Below, piece after piece: positions 24,601 to 32,484 of a stretch of DNA of 64,000 bases. Both the position numbers and the translations under genes were made by a program. Below the pieces are notes generated by a model. The model searched no databases, had not been told where the DNA came from, and worked only from the letters and a program-made list of their open reading frames with translations. The stretch is from the NCBI RefSeq assembly GCF_008974285.1, contig NZ_BKZV01000003.1:62001-126000 (forward strand). The letters run 5' to 3'. How positions within the stretch are numbered: the first letter of the stretch is position 1; every line of letters begins with the position of its first letter. Origin of the DNA: Thermogemmatispora aurantia. GTDB lineage: Bacteria > Chloroflexota > Ktedonobacteria > Ktedonobacterales > Ktedonobacteraceae.

Positions 24601-26541
24601 TCAGGCTGTTGAAGGGCCTGGGCCTCTGACCGCTGAGGGCGGGGCTGGTGATGAGCATGCTGGCCGGGGCTGGTAGACGAGATAGCCGACGAACTGGTAG
24701 AGACAGTAGGTCTGTGCGGTGCCGGGGGAGGAGAGCACATGCTGCTGGAAAAAGCTGGCCTGCTGACGTCCCGTAGTGGCATCGAGCAGTCCGTCGGCGA
24801 CAGGAAAGACATAGGCGGGCGAGGGCGCCCTCTCAACAATCAGACGATATGGTTCATAGCGATTAAAGCCGGGGCGCAGCTTGGCGTCGAGGACGCTGCA
24901 GATGATGCGTTCCTGGCTCAGGAAGACGAGCCAGTTGCAGGTCCAATATTCAGAATAAACCCGTGTGGCACCTATAGTCTCTAGATCGTGGATTAAGGCC
25001 AGACGTCGCTGGTAGTCGGCCTGGGAGGCCGGAATGTCCGCGAAGGTGCGGGCGGTTCCAACCACGAAGGTCGCCCCTACTAGCGACAAGAGAAGCATCA
25101 GAGGAAGCGCCGTGGCCATTCTGGCCCCGTGGTCACGAGCGCCGATGCTGGTGGGGCGGGGCTGCTGCCTGGCCTGACGGAGATGTCCCAGAGTGTGGGC
25201 GCTCCGCTGCCAGAGTGGCCAGAGCAGGACCGGAAGAGCCACCAGGGCACAGGTCAGGTAGCGGAAGGTGGTCTCCGGCGAGACGGCAGCGACGGGCGCA
25301 GCAGCATAAAGGAAGAGCGTCAGACCAACACTTGCCAGCAGGGCCAGCTGCACACACTGGCGTATTGTCTCCTCGTGGGCCGCTCCAGTCTCCAGCAGCT
25401 TTGGCTCGGCGCTCTTCAGATGGAGTTGAGGCCAGCAATGACCGGGCCAGGGTAGTGACAAAGAATGGGTCCACCGGAGTCGCTGCAGGCGGCGTAAACA
25501 GAAGAGGGTTGCCAGCAGAGCCAGCACCACGTAGGCAAGTCCCCAACCCATTTGAGCTGAGACGCAGAGCCAGGTCTGCGAAGTCGGTAGTCCCCAGGGT
25601 GGAATAGCACTGAGCGGGCAGCGCGGCTGGTAGCCTGTGGCCCACGGCAGGGCGATGAAGAAGGCGCCGCTCAGCTGGTGAAAGCCAGTCAAATGGCGAG
25701 CGGCTAGTTCATCAGCGCCGCCGTGATGGATAGACAGTAGCACGGCTAGTGAGTTCTGACTGAGCGGAGCCGTCAGGTTGTAGTAGAGCAGCGGCTCCGC
25801 CCCGACCATCATCCCCAGTAGCAGGCCCAGGCCCGCGCGCCCCCACAGCTCGCGCCCGCAGAAAAGCACCAGCAGCGCCAGGGCAGCCAGCACGAATGGA
25901 CTGATCAGGAAGTCAATCCACAAGGCCAGGCCGATACTGACCCCAAGCAGGACATAAACCGCCAGCCGCCTCCAAGAGGGTGATCGGCGCTGCACCCTGC
26001 TGGCAGGGAAGGAGAGGGCCAGCCAGCCAGCCAGCAGTAGAATCAGAGGGGCGAACATCAGCATCTCGGGGTATTCTCCCACCGCGCGTAGCTGAAGGAA
26101 GAGCACATCCCCTGAGCCAAAAGTAAAGAGCAGGAGGCAGGCGAAGGCAAAAGTTCTGCCGTAGAGAAGACGCACCAGACCGTAGCTGCTCAGCAGAAAG
26201 CCAGCGACGAACGGCAGCAAGGCCAGGCGCAATGTGAAAAGCGAAGGGCCGAAGAGACGGAAGAGAGCGGCGGCGACATATCCTTCGACTGGTCCCATAT
26301 AAGGTAAACCATAGAAGAAGATAGGATGATCGCCCTGGAAAGCGACGTGCAGCGCCACCAGGCCCATGTTGGCCTCATCGCTATTGGTAACAGGCCAGGG
26401 GGAGCGAATCAACAGGAAGCGTAGCGTCAAAGCGAACAGCAGGATCAGCGCCACGGCAATCCATTCCAGGGTAGAGCGAGAGAGGAGTCTGGTATGTTGG
26501 GAAGATCGCGACGAGGTAGCGAGCTGCTCAGTGAGCATCAT
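24601..26541 (-). CDS. Polytopic GT-C-like membrane protein (glycosyltransferase 39-related), copy 1
   Basis: 646 residues from the ATG at 26541 (GGAG about 10 bases upstream; 26574 is an alternative). About ten hydrophobic helices are followed by a soluble C-terminal part. The first outside loop carries TNSDEANMGLVALHV, a place where GT-C enzymes keep their acidic catalytic pair. HPIFFYGLPYMGPVEGYVAAALF follows, matching ArnT/PMT-like proteins. The C-terminal domain contains VYSEYWTCNWLVFLSQERIIC, nearly the same as in the second copy at 36981-38771. It probably transfers a sugar from a polyprenyl-phosphate donor onto an exported acceptor. The C-terminus is Pro/Ser-rich. It follows the dehydratase gene on the same strand after 343 bases. 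Confidence 0.72.
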   Translation of the reverse strand: MMLTEQLATSSRSSQHTRLLSRSTLEWIAVALILLFALTLRFLLIRSPWPVTNSDEANMGLVALHVAFQGDHPIFFYGLPYMGPVEGYVAAALFRLFGPSLFTLRLALLPFVAGFLLSSYGLVRLLYGRTFAFACLLLFTFGSGDVLFLQLRAVGEYPEMLMFAPLILLLAGWLALSFPASRVQRRSPSWRRLAVYVLLGVSIGLALWIDFLISPFVLAALALLVLFCGRELWGRAGLGLLLGMMVGAEPLLYYNLTAPLSQNSLAVLLSIHHGGADELAARHLTGFHQLSGAFFIALPWATGYQPRCPLSAIPPWGLPTSQTWLCVSAQMGWGLAYVVLALLATLFCLRRLQRLRWTHSLSLPWPGHCWPQLHLKSAEPKLLETGAAHEETIRQCVQLALLASVGLTLFLYAAAPVAAVSPETTFRYLTCALVALPVLLWPLWQRSAHTLGHLRQARQQPRPTSIGARDHGARMATALPLMLLLSLVGATFVVGTARTFADIPASQADYQRRLALIHDLETIGATRVYSEYWTCNWLVFLSQERIICSVLDAKLRPGFNRYEPYRLIVERAPSPAYVFPVADGLLDATTGRQQASFFQQHVLSSPGTAQTYCLYQFVGYLVYQPRPACSSPAPPSAVRGPGPSTA

Positions 26542-26884
26542 TCTCTTGGCTCTCCGTTGCTGAAGATGGTGCATGCCGCGCCCCCGATCTCCAGTCCCAG
26601 TCCAGACAGTCCAGGAACAGACTATCCAGCTAGCAGTCACATGGCCTGGGGACTGGGCCGCGAAACGCCGGTCGGTCGATCCTATCGCCTGTACTCTGTC
26701 ATGTGTCTCTCCTAAGAAAAGAGGAACGAGGTTGATCGGCAGTGGGTCACGTCCCTGTACTTTGCTGCTGAGAAGGCTGACGCATACAGGTCAGCGCCAC
26801 AGCGCTCTCCGGGCAGGATGGCCCTCCTGGCAGCCAGGAAGGCAAGGGGAACAAAGGAAGCCAACCAGTCCCGGACTGACTGGA
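26542..26884. other. Intergenic stretch between dehydratase and GT-C-like gene
   Basis: No convincing gene, repeat or terminator is seen; only short open frames without ribosome sites. Confidence 0.35.
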
Positions 26885-27859
26885 TCAAGGCCAGTTGCTC
26901 AGGGCTTGGGCGTAGAGTGCCGGGTCCACGTTGCCGCCACTCACGATACAGCAGACACGCTGACCGCGGAAGCGCTCCGGGTGCAACAACAAGGCTCCCA
27001 ATGCCAGCGCGCCTGTCGGCTCAACCTTCAGGTTGGCTACCAGGAAGAGGCGGCGCAGCGCTTCCAGCGTTACCTCATCTGGGACCTCGATGATCTCCTC
27101 CACTCCCTGGCGGATAATCTCCCAGTTGAGTCGTCCCAACGAGAGCGTGCGTGCTCCGTCGGCAACCGTCTCCGGCTCCATCTCATTGGAGAGCAGTTGT
27201 CCGCTGCGCAGCGAGCGAGCGGCATCGTTGCCAGGCAGCGGCTCCGCCCCAATGATGCGTGTCGGACATCCAAGAAGGTCACGAGCAATGATCTGACCTG
27301 AGATCAGTCCACCTCCCCCAACCGGTACCAGCAGCACATCGACCTCGGCCTGGCGCAGGATTTCCTGCCCGAGGGTCGAATTGCCAGCTACCACGCGATA
27401 GTCGTCGTAAGCTGGAGCAATGAAAGCCTCGGGCTGTTCGCGGGCCAGCTGGGCTACGCGCTCCTGACGGCTGACGCGGCGTACATCGGTCAGCTCGACT
27501 CTCCCTCCATAGGACTGGACAGCTTCGATCTTCACGCGGGCCGCCGTCGAGGGCATGACGATCGTTGCCTCTTTCCCGAGCAAGCGCGCAGCATAGGCCA
27601 CCGCTTGCCCAAAGTTCCCAGAGGAGGCGGCGATAATCTGCCGCTGGGGAACGCTGGCCAGCAGATGGTAGGCGGCGCGGAATTTAAAGCTGCCCGTGTA
27701 TTGAAAGGTCTCACTGGCGAGTAGCAGCTGACAGCCCAGGGCTTCGGAGAGACGGGGAACGGGTAGCAGCAGCGTAGGGCGCAGGTAGCGTGGCAGCTTC
27801 TGCCACACCTCTTCAACGTAGGCTGACGTCAACTCGGGAGCCAGATCATAGCTGTGCAT
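26885..27859 (-). CDS. Threonine/serine dehydratase family enzyme (PLP fold type II)
   Basis: 324 residues, the length of single-domain catabolic threonine dehydratases and serine racemases, without the C-terminal ACT regulatory domain of IlvA. GSFKFRAA near residue 57 has the PLP-binding Lys, ASSGNFGQAVAYAA near 84 binds the cofactor phosphate, and VPVGGGGLISG near 175 is the glycine loop. It converts L-threonine or L-serine to the 2-oxo acid and ammonia, or racemises serine; the sequence alone does not decide. The ATG at 27859 has only a weak AAGAAG upstream. A leader region with a terminator-bearing structured RNA lies 66-170 bases upstream on the same strand and could control it. Confidence 0.87.
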   Translation of the reverse strand: MHSYDLAPELTSAYVEEVWQKLPRYLRPTLLLPVPRLSEALGCQLLLASETFQYTGSFKFRAAYHLLASVPQRQIIAASSGNFGQAVAYAARLLGKEATIVMPSTAARVKIEAVQSYGGRVELTDVRRVSRQERVAQLAREQPEAFIAPAYDDYRVVAGNSTLGQEILRQAEVDVLLVPVGGGGLISGQIIARDLLGCPTRIIGAEPLPGNDAARSLRSGQLLSNEMEPETVADGARTLSLGRLNWEIIRQGVEEIIEVPDEVTLEALRRLFLVANLKVEPTGALALGALLLHPERFRGQRVCCIVSGGNVDPALYAQALSNWP

Positions 27860-27924
27860 AGCGCATGTAAACTTCTTTTCTGGGTAAGTGGCAGGTCGTC
27901 AAGATTGGCCACGATTGGCACTGA

Positions 27925-28022
27925 CCAAAAAGAAAAGACCAGAGGAGCGCCGCCCTAATGGCCTTCCTTCCCTGCCAAGGCGGCAGGATGGGATCGCAGC
28001 AAAGTATCTCTACGGCGCTCCT
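27925..28022 (-). ncRNA. Candidate ~95-nt structured RNA (sRNA or terminated leader)
   Basis: A perfect 16-bp inverted repeat (GACCAGAGGAGCGCCG at 28028-28013 on the minus strand, its complement at 27952-27937) encloses 60 bases that include the small hairpin CTGCC-GCCTT-GGCAG. The 3' arm runs directly into TTTTCTTTTT. A promoter ends at 28029, so a transcript would start near 28022 inside the first arm and end near 27927, its two ends pairing with each other. No protein frame is present. It could be an independent small RNA, or a prematurely ended leader of the dehydratase gene whose ATG is at 27859. It lacks the SRP RNA core motif. Confidence 0.5.
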
Positions 28023-28028
28023 CTGGTC

Positions 28029-28058
28029 ATTGTACCATTGCGGACAGATGGAAGACAA
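28029..28058 (-). promoter_or_regulatory. Promoter driving the structured RNA
   Basis: TTGTCT (28058-28053), an 18-base spacer and TACAAT (28034-28029) on the minus strand, immediately before the inverted repeat. Confidence 0.55.
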
Positions 28059-28120
28059 GATACCTCTGCCGTAGCTACTCAGACAGCCTGGCCTCCTTCT
28101 CGCTCGGGCTAAGGGATCAG

Positions 28121-28147
28121 AGCCAGAGCCGCACTGCGGCTCTGGCT
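28121..28147. terminator. Perfect 13-bp hairpin downstream of the NCS2 permease gene
   Basis: AGCCAGAGCCGCA, one base, then its exact complement. It is 135 bases after the permease stop on the minus strand. No T-run follows; it may end or protect the permease mRNA. Confidence 0.45.
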
Positions 28148-28282
28148 GTTGAGCTGCGTCTGACCTGGCAGTGGTGCACACTCTTCCACTCTCCCTGGTT
28201 CTCTTTCCTCCAACCAGGGTAAGGCCAGGAGACTGCGAGACTGCTCTGAGCCGAAGCACAGCGAGCGAGCGGGCGGGCAAAG

Positions 28283-29689
28283 CTATGGGCGTTGCTCTGG
28301 CGGCTCTGGCTCCAGCGAGCGCTCGCCTGCCGGATTCAGTCCCACTGCCGCATCGGCTGTCACCGTCTCCTCTGGCTCCGGCGCTGGCTCACGCAGGATC
28401 TGGTAGAGGATAATCGACCCGAAAGTAGCCACACCGATGGCACTCAGCTGGAAGCTACCGATATTGAGCGCCAGATTCCCGGCCCCGACGATCAGGGCAA
28501 AGGCCACGGTGATCAGATTGCGGCTCTTTGAAAAATCCACGCGGTTCTCAACCCAGATGCGTCCACCAGTAGCCGCGATCAGGCCGAAGAGCACGATCGC
28601 CAGGCCCCCGATCACCCCGGAGGGGATGGTCATGATCAAAGCGCCGAACTTCGGACAGAAGCCCAACAAAATGGCGACAACCGCAGCAATGATGAAGATA
28701 GCGGTAGAGTAGATACGAGTGACTGCCATAACACCAATATTCTCGGCGTAGGTTGTCACTCCGGTACCTCCCCCAAAACCAGCGACAATCGTAGCCAGGG
28801 CGTCACCCAGGAAAGCGCGGCCCAGATAGCGATCCAGATTGCGCCCTGTCATGGCCGCCACGGCCTTCACATGACCAGTGTTCTCGGCCACCAGGATGAC
28901 TGCCACCGGGGCGATCAGCGCTATGGCGCTGGGTGAAAAGGTTGGCGTTGAGAAGTGGGGGAGGCCAATCCAGCTGGCCTTCTCCAGTCCTGAGAAGTCG
29001 ATTGGCTTGCCCAGGTGCAGGCCATTAGCAAACAGCAGGTAGATCAGATAACCGATGATACCGCCGAGCAGAATAGGTAAGCGGCGCAAGGGACTGGGAA
29101 GAAAAACGGCCACGAAAGCGACCGCCAGCACGGTAATGAGGCCCATCCAGGTATCGAAGGCTGAGCCACTCACATCGCTTACGGCCACCGGGGCCAGATT
29201 CAGTCCGATGACAGCAACGACGGCGCCGGTCACAACCGGGGGCATCAAAATATCGATCCAGCGGTAGCCAGCAGCAATCACGATCAAGGCAATGATACCG
29301 TAGACTACCCCTGCGGCGATGATACCGCCCAGAGCTACCCCGATGTTAGGATTGAGGCCCGGGCCGTGGAAGCCGCTGGCGAAGCCAGTGGCAGCCAGCA
29401 CCACTGCGATAAAGGAGAAGCTAGAGCCAAGATAGCTCGGTACTCGCCCGCCCACGACTAGAAAGAAGAGCAGCGTTCCGATGCCTGAGAAGAAGATGGC
29501 CGTGTTCGGATCGAAGCCCATCAAAATTGGTGCCAGTACGGTCGAGCCGAACATAGCCAGCACATGCTGCAGCCCTACCAGAATGGACTGTCCCCAGGGA
29601 AGGCGCTCATCGGGCGCAATGATCCCTTCGGTCTTGAGCGTCCAACTACTGAAATAGCCGCGTTTCTCCGCGGTGTCTCCTGTTGCCAT
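28283..29689 (-). CDS. NCS2 nucleobase:cation symporter, uracil permease type
   Basis: 468 residues from the ATG at 29689, which has GGAGGG 8 bases upstream; the in-frame ATG at 29707 lies on that ribosome site. The fold has 14 membrane segments. Diagnostic are the helix 1 region LVGLQHVLAMFGSTVLAP, the helix 8 segment VAENTGHVKAV with the substrate-binding Glu, and the helix 10 segment GFGGGTGVTTYAENIGVMAVTRIYS, which matches UraA/PyrP/RutG (GxGxTTYGENIGVMAxT) rather than xanthine or urate carriers. It should import uracil or a related pyrimidine with protons. The C-terminal 40 residues are Glu/Pro-rich. Its 240-base leader contains an intrinsic-terminator hairpin with no gene upstream, which indicates attenuation control. 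Confidence 0.88.
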   Translation of the reverse strand: MATGDTAEKRGYFSSWTLKTEGIIAPDERLPWGQSILVGLQHVLAMFGSTVLAPILMGFDPNTAIFFSGIGTLLFFLVVGGRVPSYLGSSFSFIAVVLAATGFASGFHGPGLNPNIGVALGGIIAAGVVYGIIALIVIAAGYRWIDILMPPVVTGAVVAVIGLNLAPVAVSDVSGSAFDTWMGLITVLAVAFVAVFLPSPLRRLPILLGGIIGYLIYLLFANGLHLGKPIDFSGLEKASWIGLPHFSTPTFSPSAIALIAPVAVILVAENTGHVKAVAAMTGRNLDRYLGRAFLGDALATIVAGFGGGTGVTTYAENIGVMAVTRIYSTAIFIIAAVVAILLGFCPKFGALIMTIPSGVIGGLAIVLFGLIAATGGRIWVENRVDFSKSRNLITVAFALIVGAGNLALNIGSFQLSAIGVATFGSIILYQILREPAPEPEETVTADAAVGLNPAGERSLEPEPPEQRP

Positions 29690-29743
29690 GTGGAAAACCC
29701 TCCTCATAGAAACAGTTGGCCAAAGGTGGATGCCAGACTCGAT

Positions 29744-29784
29744 AGAAAGAAAAAGAGGGTAGTTTGTAGAAGAATACGCTACCC
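29744..29784 (-). promoter_or_regulatory. Terminator hairpin in the leader of the NCS2 permease gene (attenuator)
   Basis: On the minus strand GGGTAG (29784-29779), a 16-base loop, CTACCC (29762-29757) and then CTCTTTTTCTTTC form a typical intrinsic terminator 55 bases before the start codon. A UUCG-type mini-hairpin (GAGC-TTCG-CTC) lies just upstream. As no minus-strand gene precedes it, its role is probably conditional termination of the permease transcript. Confidence 0.55.
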
Positions 29785-29937
29785 GGAGTGTGAGCGAAGC
29801 TCTGAGATGATTGATGAGGTTGCGACCAGGTCGGTGGGACTATATGTGAGCGCTATGGCCTCCTTTCTGGCACCTGCGCGGCGGGCACAGCTGGCAGGAG
29901 TGACCGCGGACCAAGCAGGCAGGGCCTATTTCCCTAG

Positions 29938-29943
29938 ATTATA
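29938..29943 (-). promoter_or_regulatory. -10 box of the NCS2 permease transcript
   Basis: Perfect TATAAT on the minus strand, about 250 bases before the start codon. No good -35 is seen at 16-19 bases, so an activator or another sigma factor may be needed. Confidence 0.35.
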
Positions 29944-30603
29944 CCCTATTCTGACCCCAAATGCGAGACATCACCTGGGGCTACAAGTAGGCCAACCTGA
30001 CTCATCTAACGCTCCTCGGCCAGGGTAAGGGGGTAAAGGAGCCGACTACCTTCCGCGGGCAGCGGGAAAGCGGAGACGTGCGGCTGCCATCTGTCCGATG
30101 CGATGCGATGGCTTTTAACAGACAGTGGTTGCCATCTCCGGCCAATCCTTGTGACTGATCACGACTCTCCTTCAGCTCCTCACTGCTGGCGGAGGTGGCC
30201 CTAACGCGTCCACCCCTGGTCTACGTAGCGCTGCTGGGGGCTAGTCGAGCGGTTGGCCTCGCCGTCCGGGCTGACTGGCGGCCTGGGTGATAACAGCCGG
30301 GCCGACGCTCGGGAAGTCCTCGGGTAACGGCGCATTGCTCTTTCTCCTGAAGGCAAGAGGTTTCTAGCGCCGATCCTCAGTGAGGCGCTTGGCGCCTCTT
30401 TCTATCCTGTGCACTGGGCAGGTGAGGGCTGCTCTGCTAGAATAGGGGCAGAGCCTGGTACAGAGAGGACAATGGCATTGCATGCCCGGTGCCAGCAGAG
30501 CAGCCAGCGGAGCGTTGTCGGGCTGTGCGCCTGGGCAGGACAGCCAGAGAAGGGCATGAGGCCATCTCGTGATCAGCAGCCAGAGAGGAAGGATCGAAGA
30601 AAC
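29944..30603. other. Divergent intergenic region between permease and TetR genes
   Basis: Mostly GC-rich with no gene. An extended -10 TGCTAGAAT (30435-30443) faces the TetR gene and sits in a small hairpin (CTCTGC / GCAGAG). Open frames on both strands near 30364-30663 lack ribosome sites. Confidence 0.4.
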
Positions 30604-31344
30604 GTGAGAAACAGCCAGCTGAAGCGACAGAGCAGCGAGACCCTGAGCGGTCAGCTGAGCCACGGCGAACCCCGCTCCGTCAGAGAGGCCATCCTGAGCG
30701 CCGCCGTCGAGCTATTTGCCCGCTACGGTTACCATGCGGCCCCGCTGCGTGACATCGCCCGTATGGCCGGCATTCAGGCGGCCAGCATTTACTACCACTA
30801 TGCCAACAAGCAAGCGCTGCTTGTTGAAATCATGGAGACCTACATGCGCCACCTGAACGCCAACCTGGAGCGCATCATACGCGAGCAACCAGGGCCGCTG
30901 GAGCGGCTACGGGAGGCCATCGCTAACCACATTCGTCTCCACACCAGCTTCAAGAACGAATTCTTCATCATCGATACCGAGATTCGGGCCCTGGAAGGCG
31001 CCAACCGTGACTACATCATTGCTCTGCGCGACCACTACGAGCGCCTGATTCAGGAGATCCTGCGCGATGGCATGGAGCGGGGGGTCTTCAAGCGGAGCGA
31101 CATCAAGGTCACCTCCTACGCTCTGATTGCCATGTGCACCGAAGTCGCCACCTGGTTCCGTCCGGGCGGGCGACTCAGCGTGCAACAGGTCATTGACCTC
31201 TACAGTCAACTCATTCTCCAGGGTCTGCTCTGCGAGGGAGGTCCCGAGCGAAGGCTGGTGGAATCAGAGCATACTTTACCCCCTGTTTCTGGAGCAGCAG
31301 GTGAAGGGCCGTCACGGTCTCAGCCAGGGGGAAGCGAGCCGTGA
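30604..31344 (+). CDS. TetR/AcrR-family transcriptional regulator
   Basis: From GTG 30604 (GGAAGGA about 10 bases upstream) the product has 246 residues. The helix-turn-helix (AILSAAVELFARYGYHAAPLRDIARMAGIQAASIYYHYANKQALL) covers about residues 25-75 with the typical YxHxxNK recognition end. The C-terminal domain (RLHTSFKNEFFI ... EVATWFRPGGRLSVQQVIDLY) resembles the TetR_C group of KstR2-type regulators, which bind CoA-thioesters; the ligand here is unknown. An upstream ATG at 30556 is possible but poorly spaced. The last 44 codons overlap the convergent alcohol dehydrogenase gene by 134 bases, an unusually long 3' overlap. It may regulate that gene. Confidence 0.87.
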   Translation: MRNSQLKRQSSETLSGQLSHGEPRSVREAILSAAVELFARYGYHAAPLRDIARMAGIQAASIYYHYANKQALLVEIMETYMRHLNANLERIIREQPGPLERLREAIANHIRLHTSFKNEFFIIDTEIRALEGANRDYIIALRDHYERLIQEILRDGMERGVFKRSDIKVTSYALIAMCTEVATWFRPGGRLSVQQVIDLYSQLILQGLLCEGGPERRLVESEHTLPPVSGAAGEGPSRSQPGGSEP

Positions 31345-32302
31345 TGAGGGCTTCGACTGGAATCTGCCTGCTGGCGATCAGCTCCAGGGCGCGTGCAAAG
31401 TAGGTAGGAGTATGGTGGAAGACCCCCTTAAGGGTCAGCTCATCGTAGTGCAGCGGGCGTGTCTCCAGCGAGATATGCGTTCCGGAGGCGCACCCCCCGA
31501 AGAAATTGACCAGACCGCCGCGGCGCACCAGGGAGACTGCCAGCTCCCAGGTCTCGGGTGTACCTACGGCCTCGATTACCACATCGGCTCCGCGCCCCTC
31601 GGGCGTAGCAGCCCGTAGCAGAGCGCGCTGCTCCTCTGAGGAGAGGGAGCCGGTCTCAAAGACCTGTTCGGCGCCGAAATGGCGGGCGAGGGCCAGTCGT
31701 TGCGCGCCATGCCCACTGACCAGAACCCTGGCCCCCATCAGACGGGCGGCTGCCGCCAGCAGCAGGCCCAGGGGGCCAGCGCCGATGATCAGCACCGTGT
31801 CACCGGGCTGGATCTCGCTCTCCTCAGCGCCGTGCAGGGCGCAGGCCAGCGGCTCTGTCAGGGCAGCCGCTGTAAACGAGAGGCCCTGCGGCAGGCGATA
31901 GAGATTACGCTGCACAATGCGGGCCGGAACCAGCAGGTACTCGGCATAAGCACCATTCAGCAGCAGCAGATCCTCGCACAGGCTGTAGCGACCGCGGCGG
32001 CAGTAGAAACAACGGTCGCAGGGAGCGGAGTTTGCCGCAACCACGGCATCGCCCTCCTTCCAGCCCTGCACTCCCGGGCCGACAGCGGCCACAATGCCCG
32101 CGGCCTCATGGCCGAAGCCTGCGGGTGGGTGCTTGAACAACAGAGGATGACCGCGTACATAGGTCTTGACATCGGTACCACACGTAGTAGCCGCCGCAAT
32201 CTGCAGAACAAGCTCGCCGGGGCCTGGCTCGGGGATAGGACGCTCCTCCAGGCGCACATCGCCCGGCGCATAGAACATCGCCGCCAACATCTGTCCAGGC
32301 AT
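31211..32302 (-). CDS. Zinc-dependent alcohol/polyol dehydrogenase (MDR family)
   Basis: 363 residues of the medium-chain dehydrogenase family. Catalytic zinc ligands are visible as TTCGTD (Cys about 42) and GFGHEAAG (His-Glu about 64). The structural zinc site is CDRCFYCRRGRYSLC, all four Cys present. The NAD-binding loop is VLIIGAGPLGLLLAAAA near residue 175. It resembles sorbitol, threonine or erythritol-type dehydrogenases that oxidise secondary alcohols of sugars and polyols. The segment APCDRCFYC with NSA before it is common in this group. AGGAAG upstream of ATG 32302 supports the start. The 3' end runs 134 bases into the TetR gene on the other strand. Substrate undecided. Confidence 0.88.
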   Translation of the reverse strand: MPGQMLAAMFYAPGDVRLEERPIPEPGPGELVLQIAAATTCGTDVKTYVRGHPLLFKHPPAGFGHEAAGIVAAVGPGVQGWKEGDAVVAANSAPCDRCFYCRRGRYSLCEDLLLLNGAYAEYLLVPARIVQRNLYRLPQGLSFTAAALTEPLACALHGAEESEIQPGDTVLIIGAGPLGLLLAAAARLMGARVLVSGHGAQRLALARHFGAEQVFETGSLSSEEQRALLRAATPEGRGADVVIEAVGTPETWELAVSLVRRGGLVNFFGGCASGTHISLETRPLHYDELTLKGVFHHTPTYFARALELIASRQIPVEALITARFPLAETVTALHLLLQKQGVKYALIPPAFARDLPRRADPGE

Positions 32303-32484
32303 AGCGTATGACTTCCTCCCTTACCGCTCACGTTGCAGCTCGTTTCATTGTGGCCTCTCGAAGGGGGCCTGTCAAGGGGTGGGCGGGGGCCTGTGCTCCC
32401 CCCTAACAGGCGCGTGTAGTGAACGTCAGGCGCCGGGTCGCCGACGTGATCTCATCCACCGGCCAGGCGAGTAGACAGGGCAGG

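Noticed and set aside
27925-28028. Structured RNA near 28.0 kb as SRP (4.5S) RNA
   Set aside because: Size and paired ends fit, and GGAAGGAAGG occurs, but the conserved SRP core (GGTCAGGTCCGGAAGGAAGCAGCC-type) is absent.
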